Of a stretch of 64,000 nt of DNA, positions 1 through 6,841 are shown one piece after another. Position 1 is the first letter of the stretch; each line of letters begins with the position of its first letter. The position numbers were made by a program, and so were the translations under genes. The DNA is taken from the NCBI RefSeq assembly GCF_039526245.1, contig NZ_BAAAIV010000007.1:23232-87231 (forward strand). The letters run 5' to 3'. The DNA is from Arthrobacter_H rhombi (GTDB lineage: Bacteria; Actinomycetota; Actinomycetes; Actinomycetales; Micrococcaceae). The notes beneath the pieces are model-generated. The model was not told the DNA's origin. It saw nothing but the letters and a program-made list of their open reading frames with translations, and did not search any database.

Positions 1-66
1 CCTGACGCCCCCACACCCCAGGCCGGGGAACCGGTCGACGCCCTGATCTACGGAGACCTTTCATGA
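1..66 (+). CDS. moeA: 3' end of a probable molybdopterin molybdenumtransferase (partial)
   Basis: An open frame enters from the left edge and ends at TGA 64-66, overlapping the moaC start by 4 nt. Only about 21 codons are visible; the tail AGEPVDALIYGDLS resembles the beta-barrel domain IV end of MoeA proteins (AGxPVxVLxx). MoeA inserts molybdate into adenylated molybdopterin. The identification rests mainly on the following moaC-moaB-moaE genes and on this short tail, so another Mo-cofactor protein is possible. Confidence 0.45.
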   Translation, partial: PDAPTPQAGEPVDALIYGDLS

Positions 67-566
67 CCGACCCGCACACCCCGGGGCTCAGCCACGTCCG
101 CGCCGACGGATCGGCCCACATGGTCGACGTCTCGCACAAGGCAGAGACCTCCCGCACCGCCACCGCCCAAGCGGTGCTGCACACCCGCCCCGACGTGCTG
201 GCGATGATCGTCTCCGGCGACCTGCCCAAGGGCGACGCCCTCGCCGTCGCGCGGATCGCCGGGATCATGGCCGCCAAGAAGACCCCCGAGCTCATCCCGC
301 TGTGCCACCCGCTCCCGCTGGCCAAGCTCACCGTCGACTTCTTCCCCGACGCGGCAGCCGGCACGGTGCGCATCGAGGCCAGCGTCACCACCCGCGGGGT
401 GACCGGCGTCGAAATGGAGGCCCTCACCGCCGCCTCGGTCGCCGCGCTGGCCCTGTACGACATGACCAAGGCGGTCGACAAGCATGCGGTGATCTCCGAG
501 ACGAAGGTGCTGGCCAAATCCGGCGGCAAGAGCGGGGACTGGACGCTGGGGGAGCAGGAAGCATGA
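63..566 (+). CDS. moaC: Cyclic pyranopterin monophosphate synthase MoaC
   Basis: MoaC converts the GTP-derived 3',8-cyclo-dihydro-GTP made by MoaA into cyclic pyranopterin monophosphate, the first stable intermediate of molybdenum cofactor synthesis in the cytoplasm. The 167-residue product has the family landmarks: MVDVSHK at residues 20-26, KGD 56-58, LCHPL 80-84, GVEMEA 115-120 and YDMTKAVDK 132-140, which carries the conserved catalytic lysine region. The length is normal for the family. The gene overlaps the preceding frame (start ATG 63 inside the TCATGA junction) and the following moaB by 4 nt (ATGA), so it is translated as part of a tightly coupled Mo-cofactor operon. Confidence 0.95.
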   Translation: MTDPHTPGLSHVRADGSAHMVDVSHKAETSRTATAQAVLHTRPDVLAMIVSGDLPKGDALAVARIAGIMAAKKTPELIPLCHPLPLAKLTVDFFPDAAAGTVRIEASVTTRGVTGVEMEALTAASVAALALYDMTKAVDKHAVISETKVLAKSGGKSGDWTLGEQEA

Positions 567-1051
567 GCGGGGACAGCCGCAGTGCCGCGGTACTGGTCGC
601 CTCCACCCGGGCCGCCGCCGGCGTCTACACGGACCGCAGCGCACCGGTCATCAGCGCGTGGCTCGCCGCCCACGGGTTCGCGGTCGGCGAGCCGGTCATC
701 GTCCCCGATGGCGAACCGGTCGGTGCCGCGCTGCGCCGGCTGCTGGGGGAGAAACCGGCGGTGATCATCACCACCGGCGGAACCGGCCTGTCACCGGATG
801 ACGCCACCCCGGAGATGACCGAGCCGTTGCTGGACCGCCAGATCCCCGGCATCATGGAAGCCATCCGGGCCGCCGGGCGGATGAAGACACCGCATGCGGC
901 GCTCAGCCGGGGCCACGCCGGCACGGCGGGGCGCACCTTCATCATCAACCTTCCCGGGTCACCCGGCGGCGTCGCCGACGCCCTCGAGGTGCTGGACCCG
1001 ATCATCGGACACCTCTGCGAACAAATCGAAGGCGGACATGGACATGCCTGA
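563..1051 (+). CDS. moaB: MogA/MoaB-family molybdopterin adenylyltransferase
   Basis: This 162-residue protein belongs to the MoaB/Mog family, which binds molybdopterin and, in Mog-type members, adenylates it before molybdate insertion. TTGGTGLSPDDATPE at residues 70-84 and the motif INLPGSPGGVADAL at 128-141 are the conserved substrate-binding signatures. The ATG at 563 overlaps the moaC stop (ATGA) and gives a start just before the first beta-strand; longer in-frame readings upstream only translate moaC DNA out of frame. moaE begins inside its 3' end. Whether it acts as Mog (adenylyltransferase) or as MoaB cannot be told from sequence alone. Confidence 0.9.
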   Translation: MSGDSRSAAVLVASTRAAAGVYTDRSAPVISAWLAAHGFAVGEPVIVPDGEPVGAALRRLLGEKPAVIITTGGTGLSPDDATPEMTEPLLDRQIPGIMEAIRAAGRMKTPHAALSRGHAGTAGRTFIINLPGSPGGVADALEVLDPIIGHLCEQIEGGHGHA

Positions 1052-1490
1052 ACCCACCAGCCCGGCAGCCGGCGTCGTCGTCTACTCCGGCATGGCCGCC
1101 GAACCGATCGACGTGGGCACCGCCTGGGACGCGGTCGAGACAGCGGCCACCGGTGCCGTCGTCACCTTCGGCGGCGTGGTGCGCAACCACGACTCCGGGC
1201 GGGCCGTCGAACGGCTCCACTACAGCGCCCACCCCACCGCCGATACGCGGATGGCCGAGCTGGCCGCCGACGTCGCCGCCCGGCACCCCGGCACCCGGCT
1301 GTGGGCCGCCCACCGGACCGGGGACCTGGCCATCGGCGACGCTGCCCTGGTCGCCGCTGCCGCCTCCTCCCACCGGGGCGAGGCCTTCGAGGCGTGCCGC
1401 GACCTGGTCGAGGCAGTCAAACACGGGGTGCCGGTCTGGAAGGAACAGCACTTCGCCGACGGCGAGACCGAATGGGTGGGCATGGCCTGA
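1038..1490 (+). CDS. moaE: Molybdopterin synthase catalytic subunit MoaE
   Basis: MoaE, with the sulfur carrier MoaD, adds the dithiolene sulfurs to cyclic pyranopterin monophosphate to form molybdopterin. The 150-residue product shows GAVVTFGGVVRNHD (39-52), HRTGDLAIGDAA (92-103) and a lysine-rich active-site segment around K128 and K135 in VEAVKHGVPVWKEQ. ATG 1038 was chosen because GAAGG lies about 5 nt upstream; ATG 1044 is a second in-frame option. It overlaps the end of moaB by 14 nt. No moaD-like small gene is visible in this window, so that partner must lie elsewhere. Confidence 0.93.
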   Translation: MDMPEPTSPAAGVVVYSGMAAEPIDVGTAWDAVETAATGAVVTFGGVVRNHDSGRAVERLHYSAHPTADTRMAELAADVAARHPGTRLWAAHRTGDLAIGDAALVAAAASSHRGEAFEACRDLVEAVKHGVPVWKEQHFADGETEWVGMA

Positions 1491-1495
1491 CGCGA

Positions 1496-1501
1496 TAACC
1501 T
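1496..1501 (+). promoter_or_regulatory. Candidate leaderless -10 element of dapB
   Basis: TAACCT lies exactly 7 nt before the dapB ATG, so transcription would begin at or next to the start codon. No Shine-Dalgarno sequence fits in the gap. No clear -35 hexamer was seen. Confidence 0.5.
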
Positions 1502-1508
1502 TGAGCGC

Positions 1509-2273
1509 ATGACTGCACAGATTTCCGTTGCCATCCTCGGAGCCTCAGGACGGATGGGTGCCGAGGCCGTCAAGGCGGTCCAGAACGCCGAGGACATGGA
1601 GCTCGTCGCCGCGCTGGGCCGACATGACCCGCTGCAGGCGGTCCTGGACGCCGGGGCCACCCACCTGGTGGACCTCACCGTCCCGGACAGCACCGAAGCC
1701 AACGTCCGCTTCGCCGTCGAACACGGGATCCACGCCGTCGTGGGAACCACCGGCTGGACCGACACCCGGCGCGCCCACCTGACCACGCTGCTGGCCGAAC
1801 ATCCAGAGGTTGGGGTGCTGATCGCCCCGAACTTCGCCCTCGGTTCAGTGTTGGCTTCGGCTTTCGCCGCGCAGGCCGCCAAGTACTTCGAATCCGTCGA
1901 GATCATCGAACTACACCACCCGGAGAAGGTCGACGCCCCCTCCGGCACCGCGGTGCGCACCGCCGAACTCATCTCCCAGGTCAGGACAGCCGCGAAGGTC
2001 CCGGCGAGCCCCGACGCCACCGAAACCCTGCTCGACGGCGCCCGGGGTGCCGACGTCGACGGCGTGCGCGTGCACTCGGTCCGGCTGCGCGGCCTGGTCG
2101 CCCACCAGGAGGTCCTGCTCGGGTCGGCGGGCGAACAACTGACCCTGCGCCACGATTCGTTCGACCGGGTCTCCTTCATGCCCGGCGTGCTGCTGGGCCT
2201 GCGCACTGTCGCCTCCCGCCCCGGCCTGGCCTACGGGCTGGACAACTACCTCGATCTCGGAGGCAACGCCTAA
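1509..2273 (+). CDS. dapB: 4-hydroxy-tetrahydrodipicolinate reductase DapB
   Basis: DapB reduces the product of DapA with NAD(P)H in the diaminopimelate/lysine pathway, supplying peptidoglycan cross-link precursors. The 254-residue protein has the Rossmann motif GASGRMG at residues 11-17, VGTTGW near 78-83, the catalytic HH pair at 136-137 with K140, and PSGTA at 144-148 for substrate carboxylate binding. The C-terminal residues match the usual DapB ending. It is followed without a gap by a membrane TPR protein (stop 2273, GTG 2274). dapA sits 1.9 kb downstream beyond a divergently oriented gene, so the two dap genes are close but not one transcript. Confidence 0.96.
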   Translation: MTAQISVAILGASGRMGAEAVKAVQNAEDMELVAALGRHDPLQAVLDAGATHLVDLTVPDSTEANVRFAVEHGIHAVVGTTGWTDTRRAHLTTLLAEHPEVGVLIAPNFALGSVLASAFAAQAAKYFESVEIIELHHPEKVDAPSGTAVRTAELISQVRTAAKVPASPDATETLLDGARGADVDGVRVHSVRLRGLVAHQEVLLGSAGEQLTLRHDSFDRVSFMPGVLLGLRTVASRPGLAYGLDNYLDLGGNA

Positions 2274-2741
2274 GTGAAGACCAAGCTCTGGGTCGGCGGC
2301 ATCCTGCTGCTGTTCGCCCTGTACCTCTACGCCTCCTTTGCCAGCTCGATAGCCCTCATCCGGGCCGCCGAACCGCTGGCGAAGGGCATCGGTGTCGCCG
2401 CGCTGGTCATCCCGTTGCTCGGGGTCTGGATCCTCATCCGGGAGATCCTCTTCGGTTCCCGCAGCCAGCGCATGGCCGGCATCCTCGAATCCGAGGGGCT
2501 GCTGCCGGAGGACAACCTTCCCCGGACCCCGTCCGGCCGGATCGTGAAGGCGGCGGCCGACGAGGACTTCGTGCAATACCAGCAGGAAGCGACGGAACAC
2601 CCGGACAGCTGGCGCAGCATGCACCGGCTCGCGCTGGCCTACGACGCGTCGGGTGACCGACGCCGGGCCCGCGAGACGATGCGCCGGGCCATCGGCCTGT
2701 TCCGCGCCTCCGGGGACGCCCGGACCACCACCGGCAGCTGA
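2274..2741 (+). CDS. Membrane-anchored TPR-like protein
   Basis: The 155-residue product starts at GTG 2274, immediately after the dapB stop, so it is probably translated by coupling. It has two predicted membrane helices (about residues 5-25 and 38-58), a linker, and a C-terminal helical hairpin (about 98-150, with WRSMHRLALAYDASGDRRRA) that looks like one or two tetratricopeptide repeats. TPR units mediate protein-protein contacts; no enzymatic residues are apparent. I know similar genes next to dapB in related actinobacteria, but no function is established. Confidence 0.8.
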   Translation: MKTKLWVGGILLLFALYLYASFASSIALIRAAEPLAKGIGVAALVIPLLGVWILIREILFGSRSQRMAGILESEGLLPEDNLPRTPSGRIVKAAADEDFVQYQQEATEHPDSWRSMHRLALAYDASGDRRRARETMRRAIGLFRASGDARTTTGS

Positions 2742-2771
2742 GGACCGGGCCGCCGGCTTGCCGCGGGTGCG

Positions 2772-4001
2772 CTACGACCTGCGTGGTCCCCGGGCCCCCG
2801 CCCCGGCCGCGGCGTCGGCGACCGCATGGACCGCTGCCTCCAGGGGGCCGCGGCGCCCGGCCCACTTCAGGGCGATGCCCGCGAGCAGGGTGATGACCAC
2901 AAACCACAGGTAGAGCTGCAGGCGGGGCAGGCCGGCGGTGGCGGTGCTCAACAGATCCAGCGCCACCAGATGTCCTGCATACAACGTCAGGGTCGCCGAC
3001 CCGGCTCCCGACAACGGCCACATCAGCGCCTCCCCGGCGCCGCCGAGCAGCGCGGTCAACGCCATCGCCAGCAGCTGGCACGAGCCCAAGACGGCCAACG
3101 CAACTCCCGACACGTGCAGCAGATCCAACGGGGCGCTGCTGTGCGGGGCCGAGATCACGAACCACCAGGGCGTCGAATCGATCCCGGCCAGGCCGCGACC
3201 GGAGGCCAGCGCGGCATCCAGGGGTTGGCCATTGACTTCGGTGATGGACGCCAGCGCGCGGACCGCAGCGGGGTGGGTGTCGAGCAGCCATGCGGACAGG
3301 GCCCGGGCCCCGGAGGCCAGCGCCGCCCCGCCCACGGCCAACGCCAGGGCCACGGGCGGCAGCTGCAGCCGGCAGCGGCCCACGGCCAGGCCCAGCAGCA
3401 CGAATCCGGTCCACACCAGCACGGGGTAGTAGCCGGTGACGAACAGGTCGGCCAGCAGGGTCGCCGGGCGCAACACGTCGCCGAGCCCAGGGGAGGCCCC
3501 CACCGTTGCCGGTTCCACGTGGGCTTGCACCCACGGGAGCAGCAGGTACCAGAGCGCCGGCGCCAGCAGCAGCCAACCCGCGGTCCAGCACCACAGGGCG
3601 CGCAGACGCAGCCGCAAGAACACGGTGGCGATCAGGAAGAGGACCCCGTAGTGCACCAGGATGACCGCGACGTTGGCATCGAGGGAACCGACGCCGAGCC
3701 CGATCACGGTGATCAGCAATGCCCGGACGACGACGGAACGCCGGTCGGCGGCGGCCCTCCCCGCGCTGTGGGGGGTGCTTCCGCCGGTCAGCAACCCCAA
3801 CCCCACACCGGCGAGGATCGCGAAGACCGCCGACGCCTTGCCGGCGAACAGCAGCGCCACCCAGGTCGCCTCGGTGCCGTGCGGGCCGGCCTGGGTCAGG
3901 GGCAGGATGTGGGTTCCCATCATCCCGAGCAGTGCCAGGCCGCGGGCCACGTCGACCCCGGCGATGCGCCGGGTCGGAGCCGTCGTGCGCTGTCGGGGCA
4001 T
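2772..4001 (-). CDS. DUF418-like multipass membrane protein
   Basis: The 409-residue product is strongly hydrophobic with about nine to ten membrane helices. The N-terminus GVDVARGLALLGMMGTHILP followed by FAILAGVGLGLL, and the C-terminal KWAGRRGPLEAAV, resemble the DUF418/DUF1624 class related to acyltransferase-3 and heparan-glucosaminide N-acetyltransferase membrane proteins. No experimentally known substrate can be given. ATG 4001 was chosen over a longer frame starting at 4088, because the extra 29 residues are basic/proline-rich and cover the promoter region. A TATATT hexamer on the minus strand (4054-4059) is a plausible -10. The gene is divergent from dapA. Confidence 0.75.
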   Translation of the reverse strand: MPRQRTTAPTRRIAGVDVARGLALLGMMGTHILPLTQAGPHGTEATWVALLFAGKASAVFAILAGVGLGLLTGGSTPHSAGRAAADRRSVVVRALLITVIGLGVGSLDANVAVILVHYGVLFLIATVFLRLRLRALWCWTAGWLLLAPALWYLLLPWVQAHVEPATVGASPGLGDVLRPATLLADLFVTGYYPVLVWTGFVLLGLAVGRCRLQLPPVALALAVGGAALASGARALSAWLLDTHPAAVRALASITEVNGQPLDAALASGRGLAGIDSTPWWFVISAPHSSAPLDLLHVSGVALAVLGSCQLLAMALTALLGGAGEALMWPLSGAGSATLTLYAGHLVALDLLSTATAGLPRLQLYLWFVVITLLAGIALKWAGRRGPLEAAVHAVADAAAGAGARGPRRS

Positions 4002-4059
4002 GGGCTGATGGCCTGTCGGTGGGAGGGGAGGATGCGGTGGGACCCGCGCGTCGAATATA

Positions 4060-4098
4060 CCAAGACCGGCACCGCGCCACCGGTGCACGTCATCTTGG
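4060..4098. repeat. Composite inverted repeat between divergent genes
   Basis: An outer repeat CCAAGA (4060-4065) / TCTTGG (4093-4098) encloses an inner repeat GCACCG (4069-4074) / CGGTGC (4081-4086). It lies upstream of both the DUF418-like gene and dapA. It could be an operator or a transcript hairpin; no known regulator site is recognised. Confidence 0.35.
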
Positions 4099-4141
4099 TC
4101 ACGCAGCGTGTGCGGCTACGGAATTTGGCGGGGGCTGAGGG

Positions 4142-4147
4142 TAACGT
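4142..4147 (+). promoter_or_regulatory. Candidate leaderless -10 element of dapA
   Basis: TAACGT lies 7 nt before the dapA ATG. The intervening GGGGGCC could be read as a poor ribosome site but is too close to the start, so a leaderless mRNA is the simpler reading. Confidence 0.4.
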
Positions 4148-4154
4148 GGGGGCC

Positions 4155-5072
4155 ATGCCTGCCACGGATTCGAACACCCCGCGCCACGACTACCCCTTCG
4201 GTACCCTGGGCACCGCCATGGTCACCCCGTTCGCTGCAGGAGGCGCTGCCGACCTGGAGCAGGCGGCGGCCCTGGCCGTCCACCTGGTCGATGGCGGCTG
4301 CGATTCGCTGGTGGTCACCGGGACCACCGGGGAGACCTCCACGCTGACCGACGAGGAGAACCTCGGCATGTTCCGTGCCGTGGTCGAGGCGGTCGGCGGC
4401 CGGGCCAAGGTCATCGCCGGTTCCACCACCAACGACACCGCGCACTCGATCCACCTGTCGAAGGCCGCTGCGAAGCTCGGCGTCGACGGGCTGCTGGTCA
4501 CCGCGCCGTACTACAACAAGCCCAGCCAAGCCGGTGTCCGGGCCCACGTGGAGGCCATCGCCTCCAGCACCGAGTTGCCCGTCATGGTCTACGACATCCC
4601 CGGCCGCGCCGGCATCGCGATCAGCGCCGAGACGCTGATCCGACTGGCCGAGCACCCCCATGTGGTGGCGCTGAAGGATGCCAAGGCCGACTACCAGTCC
4701 ACCACCCGCGTGCTGGCCAACACCGACCTGCATGTCTACTCCGGTGACGATGGGCTGACCCTTCCGCTCATGGCGGCCGGCGCCAAGGGCGTCATCTCCG
4801 TTTCGGCACATGTGGCCACCGCCGGGTACCGCCGCCTCGTGGACGCGATGCTCGCCGGGGACCTGGCCACCGCCCGCGCCCTGCACTTCGAACTGGATCC
4901 CGTCCAGCGGGCCGTCATGTCCCACATCCAGGGCGCCGTCGCGGCGAAGACGATCCTGCACTGGCAGGGTGTGCTGCCGCACGCGAACGTGAGGCTGCCC
5001 CTGGTGGAACCGACCGAGGAAGAAGCAGCACCCATCCGCGCTGACCTGGCCGAGGCCGGAATCCACCTCTAG
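4155..5072 (+). CDS. dapA: 4-hydroxy-tetrahydrodipicolinate synthase DapA
   Basis: DapA condenses pyruvate with aspartate semialdehyde, the committed step to diaminopimelate and lysine. The 305-residue TIM-barrel protein has TGTTGE at 55-60, PYYNKP at 118-123, the catalytic tyrosine Y146 in VYDIPGR and the Schiff-base lysine K174 in VALKDAK. The frame is open far upstream (to 2826), but that part is the antisense of the membrane gene and has no family similarity; ATG 4155 gives the normal length. rnj follows after 13 nt, an arrangement common in actinobacteria, so both are probably cotranscribed. Confidence 0.97.
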   Translation: MPATDSNTPRHDYPFGTLGTAMVTPFAAGGAADLEQAAALAVHLVDGGCDSLVVTGTTGETSTLTDEENLGMFRAVVEAVGGRAKVIAGSTTNDTAHSIHLSKAAAKLGVDGLLVTAPYYNKPSQAGVRAHVEAIASSTELPVMVYDIPGRAGIAISAETLIRLAEHPHVVALKDAKADYQSTTRVLANTDLHVYSGDDGLTLPLMAAGAKGVISVSAHVATAGYRRLVDAMLAGDLATARALHFELDPVQRAVMSHIQGAVAAKTILHWQGVLPHANVRLPLVEPTEEEAAPIRADLAEAGIHL

Positions 5073-5085
5073 GAAGAGGCCCCCG

Positions 5086-6792
5086 ATGTCCGACACCGTC
5101 GTCGCCCCGGCAGATGCCGCCCGCCTGAGCCCACCTCCGCCGCTGGCCGACGGGACCCTGCGCATCGTGCCCCTCGGCGGCATCGGCGAGGTCGGACGGA
5201 ACATGGCAGTGTTCGAGATCGGCGGGAAGCTGCTCATCGTCGACTGCGGGGTGCTCTTCCCGGAGGAGTTCCAACCCGGCGTCGACGTGATCCTGCCGGA
5301 CTTCGGGTACATCCGCGAACGGCTCGACGACGTCGTGGGCGTGGTGCTCACGCACGGCCATGAGGACCACATCGGGGCCATTCCCTACCTGCTGCGCCTC
5401 CGCGGGGACATTCCGCTGATCGGCTCGCAGCTGACGCTGGCCCTGGTCGAGGCGAAGCTGGCCGAACACCGCATTTCCCCGGTCCTGGTCACCGTCGCCG
5501 AAGGCGAACGCCGGCAATTCGCCGGGTTCGACTGCGAATTCGTTGCCGTCAACCACTCGATCCCCGATGCCCTGGCGGTGTTCATCCGCACCGCCGCCGG
5601 CACCGTCCTGCACACCGGGGACTTCAAGATGGACCAGCTGCCGTTGGATGGGCGGATCACCGACCTGCGGGCCTTCGCCCGGCTGGGGGAAGAGGGCGTG
5701 GACCTGTTCATGTCCGATTCCACCAACGCCGACGTCCCCGGGTTCACGACGGGCGAGCGGGAGATCGGCCCGGTCCTGCAGGACCTGTTCGGCCGTGCCG
5801 CCCAGCGGATCATCGTCGCCTCGTTCTCCTCGCATGTGCACCGGGTCCAACAGGTGCTCGACGCCGCTGCCGCCCATGGGCGCCAGGTTGCCTTCGTGGG
5901 GCGCTCCATGGTCCGGAACATGGGCATTGCCGCCCGGCTGGGCTACCTGGACGTCCCCGAGGGGATCCTGGTGGACCTCAAGGAGGTCGACCAGTTGCCG
6001 CAGGAACGCGTGGTGCTGATGTCCACCGGCTCCCAGGGGGAACCCATGGCGGCGCTCTCGCGCATGGCCACCGGCGACCACCGGATCTCCGTCGGGCCAG
6101 GGGACACCGTCATCCTGGCGTCCTCCCTGATCCCGGGCAACGAGAACGCCGTCTTCCGCGTCATCAACGGCCTGATGCGCCTGGGCGCCGACGTCGTGCA
6201 CAAGGGCACCGCCAAGGTCCACGTCTCCGGCCATGCCTCGGCCGGGGAGCTGCTCTACTGCTACAACATCATCCGCCCGCGCCACGCCATGCCCGTCCAT
6301 GGGGAGACCCGCCACCTGCTGGCCAATGCGCGGATCGCCGAACAGACGGGTGTCCCGACCCAGAACATCCTGCTCACCGAGGATGGCTCGGTCGTGGACC
6401 TGCGCGACGGCGTCGCACGCCAGGTCGGCCAGGTCGACTGCGGGTTCGTCTACGTCGACGGCTCCGCTGTGGGCAGCCTCACCGACGATGACCTCAAGGA
6501 CCGCAGGACCCTGGGCGAAGAGGGGTTCATCTCGGTGATCACCGTGGTCAACCGCCAGACCGGAAGCATCGTCACGGGACCGGACATCCATGCCCGCGGC
6601 GTGGCCGAGGACGAGCAGGTGTTCGAGGAGATCAAGCCCAAGATCGTTGCGGCCCTCGAGGAGGCGGTGCGCAACAACCCCACCCACACCACCTACCAGT
6701 TGCAGCAGGTGGTCCGCCGGACCATCGGGGCCTGGGTCAGCCGCAGACTACGCCGCAAGCCCATGATCGTCCCGGTCGTCCTCGAGGCCTGA
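5086..6792 (+). CDS. rnj: Ribonuclease J
   Basis: RNase J is a zinc-dependent 5'-3' exonuclease and endonuclease of the beta-CASP metallo-beta-lactamase family, acting in mRNA decay and rRNA maturation. The 568-residue protein carries the metal-binding motif HGHEDHIGA at 90-98, then NHSIPDAL, the HTGDFK strand, MSDSTNAD, and the beta-CASP and C-terminal domains. The length is typical of actinobacterial RNase J. It sits 13 nt after dapA and 50 nt before ftsK. The last residues form a helical C-terminal domain rich in basic residues. Confidence 0.96.
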   Translation: MSDTVVAPADAARLSPPPPLADGTLRIVPLGGIGEVGRNMAVFEIGGKLLIVDCGVLFPEEFQPGVDVILPDFGYIRERLDDVVGVVLTHGHEDHIGAIPYLLRLRGDIPLIGSQLTLALVEAKLAEHRISPVLVTVAEGERRQFAGFDCEFVAVNHSIPDALAVFIRTAAGTVLHTGDFKMDQLPLDGRITDLRAFARLGEEGVDLFMSDSTNADVPGFTTGEREIGPVLQDLFGRAAQRIIVASFSSHVHRVQQVLDAAAAHGRQVAFVGRSMVRNMGIAARLGYLDVPEGILVDLKEVDQLPQERVVLMSTGSQGEPMAALSRMATGDHRISVGPGDTVILASSLIPGNENAVFRVINGLMRLGADVVHKGTAKVHVSGHASAGELLYCYNIIRPRHAMPVHGETRHLLANARIAEQTGVPTQNILLTEDGSVVDLRDGVARQVGQVDCGFVYVDGSAVGSLTDDDLKDRRTLGEEGFISVITVVNRQTGSIVTGPDIHARGVAEDEQVFEEIKPKIVAALEEAVRNNPTHTTYQLQQVVRRTIGAWVSRRLRRKPMIVPVVLEA

Positions 6793-6828
6793 GGCGTGTA
6801 AATCCGGGGCTGGAGGGCCCGGACCCTG

Positions 6829-6834
6829 TACGGT
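6829..6834 (+). promoter_or_regulatory. Candidate leaderless -10 element of ftsK
   Basis: TACGGT lies 7 nt before the ftsK ATG. No ribosome-binding site is present in the intervening bases TACGCGT. Confidence 0.4.
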
Positions 6835-6841
6835 TACGCGT

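Noticed and set aside
2826..4154. Long open frame upstream of dapA in the same frame
   Set aside because: It is the antisense of the DUF418-like membrane gene, glutamine/arginine/glycine-rich with no fold, and dapA has a normal start at 4155.
4916..6687. Large minus-strand frames over dapA and rnj
   Set aside because: Antisense shadows with Gly/Asp/Val-rich composition and no similarity to any family.
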